NCBI RefSeq assembly: GCF_013282095.1
Contig: NZ_BLTJ01000003.1
Location: 124,001 to 188,000, forward strand
DNA from: Enterocloster alcoholdehydrogenati
GTDB lineage: Bacteria; Bacillota; Clostridia; Lachnospirales; Lachnospiraceae
DNA length: 64,000 bases
Reading direction: 5' to 3'
Each line of letters begins with the position of its first letter. Positions within the stretch are counted from its first letter, which is position 1. The notes beneath the pieces are model-generated. The model had not been told where the DNA came from and did not search any database. It worked only from the letters and a program-made list of their open reading frames with translations. Shown here one piece after another: positions 61,596-64,000 of the stretch. Position numbers and translations under genes: made by a program.

Positions 61596-62570
61596 ATGAA
61601 ATACACAGAATTAGGAAAAACAGGTATAAAGGTGTCAAGGATTTGTGTGGGTGGAATGTCTTTTGGAAAAGCGGCGGAGGATTTTCACCTATGGACACTG
61701 GATCAGGAGAAAACCACAGCAATGCTTGCCCATGCGCTGGATCTTGGCGTAAATTTTATTGATACAGCAAACTGTTATTCCCATGGAACCAGCGAACTGT
61801 ATATCGGCCATGCTCTGAAGGAACTGCAGGTGGCAAGAGATCAGGTGGTTCTTGCATCCAAGGTATATTTCAATGAGGGAAAGCTGAAAAAGGAGGCTGT
61901 TTTACGGGAAATAGACAAAACCCTGCAGCGTTTGGGAACAGATTATCTGGATTTATATCAGATCCATCGGTTCGATTATGATACGCCGGTGGAGGAAACC
62001 ATGGAGGCTCTGGATTCCCTGGTAAAATCAGGAAAAGTTCGCGCTCTTGGAGCCTCTGCCATGTATGGATACCAGTTTCACAATATGCAGATCGCGGCGG
62101 AAAAGAATGGGTGGACGCAGTTTTCTGCCATGCAGAACCATTACAATCTGATGTACCGTGAAGATGAAAGGGAAATGATACCTATCTGCAGGCAGTATGG
62201 GGTATCTCTGATCCCCTACAGTCCACTGGCAGGAGGTCATCTGACCCATCGCGGCTGGACAACCGAATCTAAGCGGAGTCAGACAGACCAAACCCTTAGA
62301 AAGAAGTATGACCAGGCCATGGAAAATGACCTTCTTATTATCGACAGGGTAGATGAAATCGCGAAGAAATATAATATTTCCATGTCTCAGGTTGCATTGG
62401 CCTGGCTTTGGGAAAAGGGTGTTGCAGCGCCGATTGTGGGTGCAACCTCAGTTCCCCATTTTGATGATGCAGTAAAGGCAGTAGATGTGTCTTTAAGCAG
62501 GGAAGATATAGTTTATCTGGAAGAAATATATGAGCGCCATAAAATAGTAGGAGCGCTGCCGGAGGAGTAA
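61596..62570 (+). CDS. Aldo/keto reductase
   Basis: 324 residues, TIM barrel. The tetrad is intact: Asp and Tyr in FIDTANCYSHG, Lys in VLASKVYF, His in LYQIHRFD; the NADPH site includes IVGATSVPHFDDAV near the C-terminus. Reduces aldehydes or ketones; closest to the AKR11/YajO-like group. ATG at 61596 follows AGAAGGAGG, 25 bases after the LysR stop. Confidence 0.9.
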   Translation: MKYTELGKTGIKVSRICVGGMSFGKAAEDFHLWTLDQEKTTAMLAHALDLGVNFIDTANCYSHGTSELYIGHALKELQVARDQVVLASKVYFNEGKLKKEAVLREIDKTLQRLGTDYLDLYQIHRFDYDTPVEETMEALDSLVKSGKVRALGASAMYGYQFHNMQIAAEKNGWTQFSAMQNHYNLMYREDEREMIPICRQYGVSLIPYSPLAGGHLTHRGWTTESKRSQTDQTLRKKYDQAMENDLLIIDRVDEIAKKYNISMSQVALAWLWEKGVAAPIVGATSVPHFDDAVKAVDVSLSREDIVYLEEIYERHKIVGALPEE

Positions 62571-62671
62571 TCTGTACAATAAGATCGGCAAAAGGCTTGA
62601 AAAGTCCTCAGGGTATAAGTATTATACTCATAGAAGGCTTTTCGGTTACAAGGAAGTATATTTTTCAATTA

Positions 62672-62708
62672 GGCGGTATAGCCCCGTTCAAGGGCTATGC
62701 CGTCTTTT
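62672..62708 (+). terminator. Stem-loop at the recombinase 3' end
   Basis: GGCGGTATAGCCC / GGGCTATGCCGTC (13 bp with two G-T pairs) followed by TTTT on the plus strand. The arm contains the stop codon of the minus-strand recombinase; it probably ends plus-strand transcripts entering the element. Confidence 0.6.
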
Positions 62709-64000
62709 CCTGTTTATCGGTTTCTTTCTGTTCCGTCTGCGGGTCAGTCGGCAAATGGATTTCTCCCACGAAGTTAAAGATAATATCCACTTTCTGAAAA
62801 CGCTTGCCGTCTATCTTCTCCGGCGCATGGACAACGATTTTCTTTATAAACTCATTGACGATAGTGGGAGTTAATTCGGTTATTCCCACATACTTGCGGA
62901 TGATGGCGGCGAAGCTGTCAAAATCGCTTTTATTCTGTTCGTAGGTATCGACTTCCTGTTGTTCTGCCTTTACCTTTTCCGTCAGCTCTTTTTGTTCTGC
63001 TTCATACTCTGCGGACAGCTTCAAAAATCGCTCATGGCTGATTGTGCCGTTGATGTCGTCCTCATAAATCCGCTTGAAAATCCGGTCAAGTTCTGCAATC
63101 CGTTTTCTTGCCTGCCTTACTTCACACTGCTTGCGTTTCATATCCTTTTCCGCTTCATCAAACCGCTGTTTCTGTATCAGTTCCATAAAGGTGGTAATGT
63201 CCTCATAGAACATGGCAGTTACGGCAAATATCCGATTGAGAACGATTTTCCGCAGGACTTCTTCTCTGATGAAGTGTGCCGTACAATCTCCCGTATTGCT
63301 TTTATATCTTGCACAGCGGTAGTTGTCTTGTGAACCGTCAAAGCTCTTGCAGGTGGCAAAGTGCAGTTTACTTCCACAATCCGCACAGAATACCAAGCCG
63401 GAAAACATTCCCTGCCGCTCTGCCTTTGTGGGGCGGCGTTTATTTGCCCTTAATTCCTGTACCCGTTCAAAGACAGTCTCCTCAACGATTGCTTCATGTG
63501 TATTGCGGAAAATAGCCTGCTGTTCCTTTGTGGTGGGAATACGCTTTTTCAGCTTGTGGGATTTGGAATAGCTTTTGAAGTTTACCGTATGTCCGCAGTA
63601 GTCCATACGCTCCAAAACTGCTACAATCGTACTTTCATTCCAACTGTACGGATTATCGGGAAGGGATTTTCCTTTCTGCTTTGCATAATGAGCGCGTGTT
63701 GTCAGCACTTTGTCAGCTTTCAAAATTTTCGCTATTTGCATAGGTCCTTTTCCTGCAACGCATAAATCAAAAATTCGCTTTACCACAGCGGCAGCTTCTT
63801 CATCTACAATCCATTTCTTTCTGTCGTTGGGGTCTACCTTATAGCCATAGGGCGGCTTAGTCAGATGTTCTCCTGCCATGCCCTGCGCTTTCTTGATTGC
63901 CCGTACTTTTTTACTGGTATCTTTGGCGTAAAAATCGTTAAACAGGTTTCGGAAAGGGGTAAAATCATTGTCGCCTTTTGCACTGTCTACACCGTCATTG
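62695..64000 (-). CDS. Large serine recombinase (C-terminal part, runs off window)
   Basis: At least 434 residues without a start in the window: recombinase domain (LTKPPYGYKVDPNDRKKWIVDEEAAAVVKRIFDL), zinc ribbon (GLVFCADCGSKLHF ... NYRCARY ... CTAHFIREE) and a long coiled coil, then a C-terminal charged tail. The catalytic resolvase domain lies beyond the edge; the frame is open to base 64000. This is the TnpX/Tn4451-type recombinase of integrative elements, so a second mobile element enters here. A methionine at 63879 is internal. Confidence 0.9.
   Translation of the reverse strand, partial: NDGVDSAKGDNDFTPFRNLFNDFYAKDTSKKVRAIKKAQGMAGEHLTKPPYGYKVDPNDRKKWIVDEEAAAVVKRIFDLCVAGKGPMQIAKILKADKVLTTRAHYAKQKGKSLPDNPYSWNESTIVAVLERMDYCGHTVNFKSYSKSHKLKKRIPTTKEQQAIFRNTHEAIVEETVFERVQELRANKRRPTKAERQGMFSGLVFCADCGSKLHFATCKSFDGSQDNYRCARYKSNTGDCTAHFIREEVLRKIVLNRIFAVTAMFYEDITTFMELIQKQRFDEAEKDMKRKQCEVRQARKRIAELDRIFKRIYEDDINGTISHERFLKLSAEYEAEQKELTEKVKAEQQEVDTYEQNKSDFDSFAAIIRKYVGITELTPTIVNEFIKKIVVHAPEKIDGKRFQKVDIIFNFVGEIHLPTDPQTEQKETDKQEKTA

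Overview
The window looks like the chromosome of a Lachnospiraceae-type gut Firmicute (Clostridium cluster XIVa relative). This is an inference from strong AGGAGG ribosome sites with frequent TTG/GTG starts, lipoprotein signals of Gram-positive type, about 50 percent GC in the core, and typical gene families (BCCT, BioY, AGCS, DUF2178/XRE pairs, yjdF with its RNA). No rRNA, tRNA or CRISPR array was seen.

Layout: 1-13.2 kb is a surface-polysaccharide locus: heptose phosphate genes (gmhB, gmhA), a GT2, three polytopic GT-C-like membrane proteins, the CDP-3,6-dideoxyhexose genes rfbF-rfbG-rfbH, a LicD protein and a GtrB/DPM-like polyprenyl-phosphate glycosyltransferase, closed by a terminator. 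13.3-17.6 kb holds an XRE/membrane-protein pair and a TetR regulator followed by two TolC-like secreted proteins of identical length. 17.6-23.2 kb holds an HPr-like protein without the phosphorylatable histidine, a BCCT transporter, a lipoprotein plus metallo-beta-lactamase pair, a probable small RNA behind six 11-bp-phased repeats, and an AGCS symporter. 23.4-31.4 kb holds a Zn-dependent phospholipase C-like protein, bioY behind a BirA-like operator, a LysR regulator, metY, a THEP1-like NTPase, and a FecBCD-type ABC importer whose divergent control region carries ModE-like sites. 31.5-35.8 kb is an AraC-controlled catabolic unit (GPH transporter, amidohydrolase, creatininase-like). 36.0-40.6 kb encodes a heterodimeric ABC exporter and a small RelA/SpoT-domain synthetase. 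40.7-43.1 kb has a DUF2726/CFI-box protein, yjdF with its riboswitch, and AT-rich small genes.

43.5-54.3 kb is an AT-rich integrative mobilizable element in the 3' end of guaA: tyrosine integrase, excisionase, XRE repressor, MobC-like and RepA-like proteins, MobV relaxase with a probable oriT, and as cargo a tightly coupled four-gene operon (N6-adenine methylase, BsuBI/PstI-family endonuclease, SF2 helicase, small Cys/His-rich protein). Matching core sites and paired TGTTGCCA arm repeats mark both ends. The cargo operon is the strongest candidate for an unusual system, because PstI-type restriction normally needs only two genes.

54.3-62.6 kb returns to core DNA: guaA, a GGDEF-EAL phosphodiesterase preceded by a short terminated RNA, and a redox cluster (frameshifted SDR, a decayed stretch, CMD-family protein, flavodoxin, LysR, aldo/keto reductase). 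A second mobile element begins at about 62.7 kb with a large serine recombinase that runs off the window.
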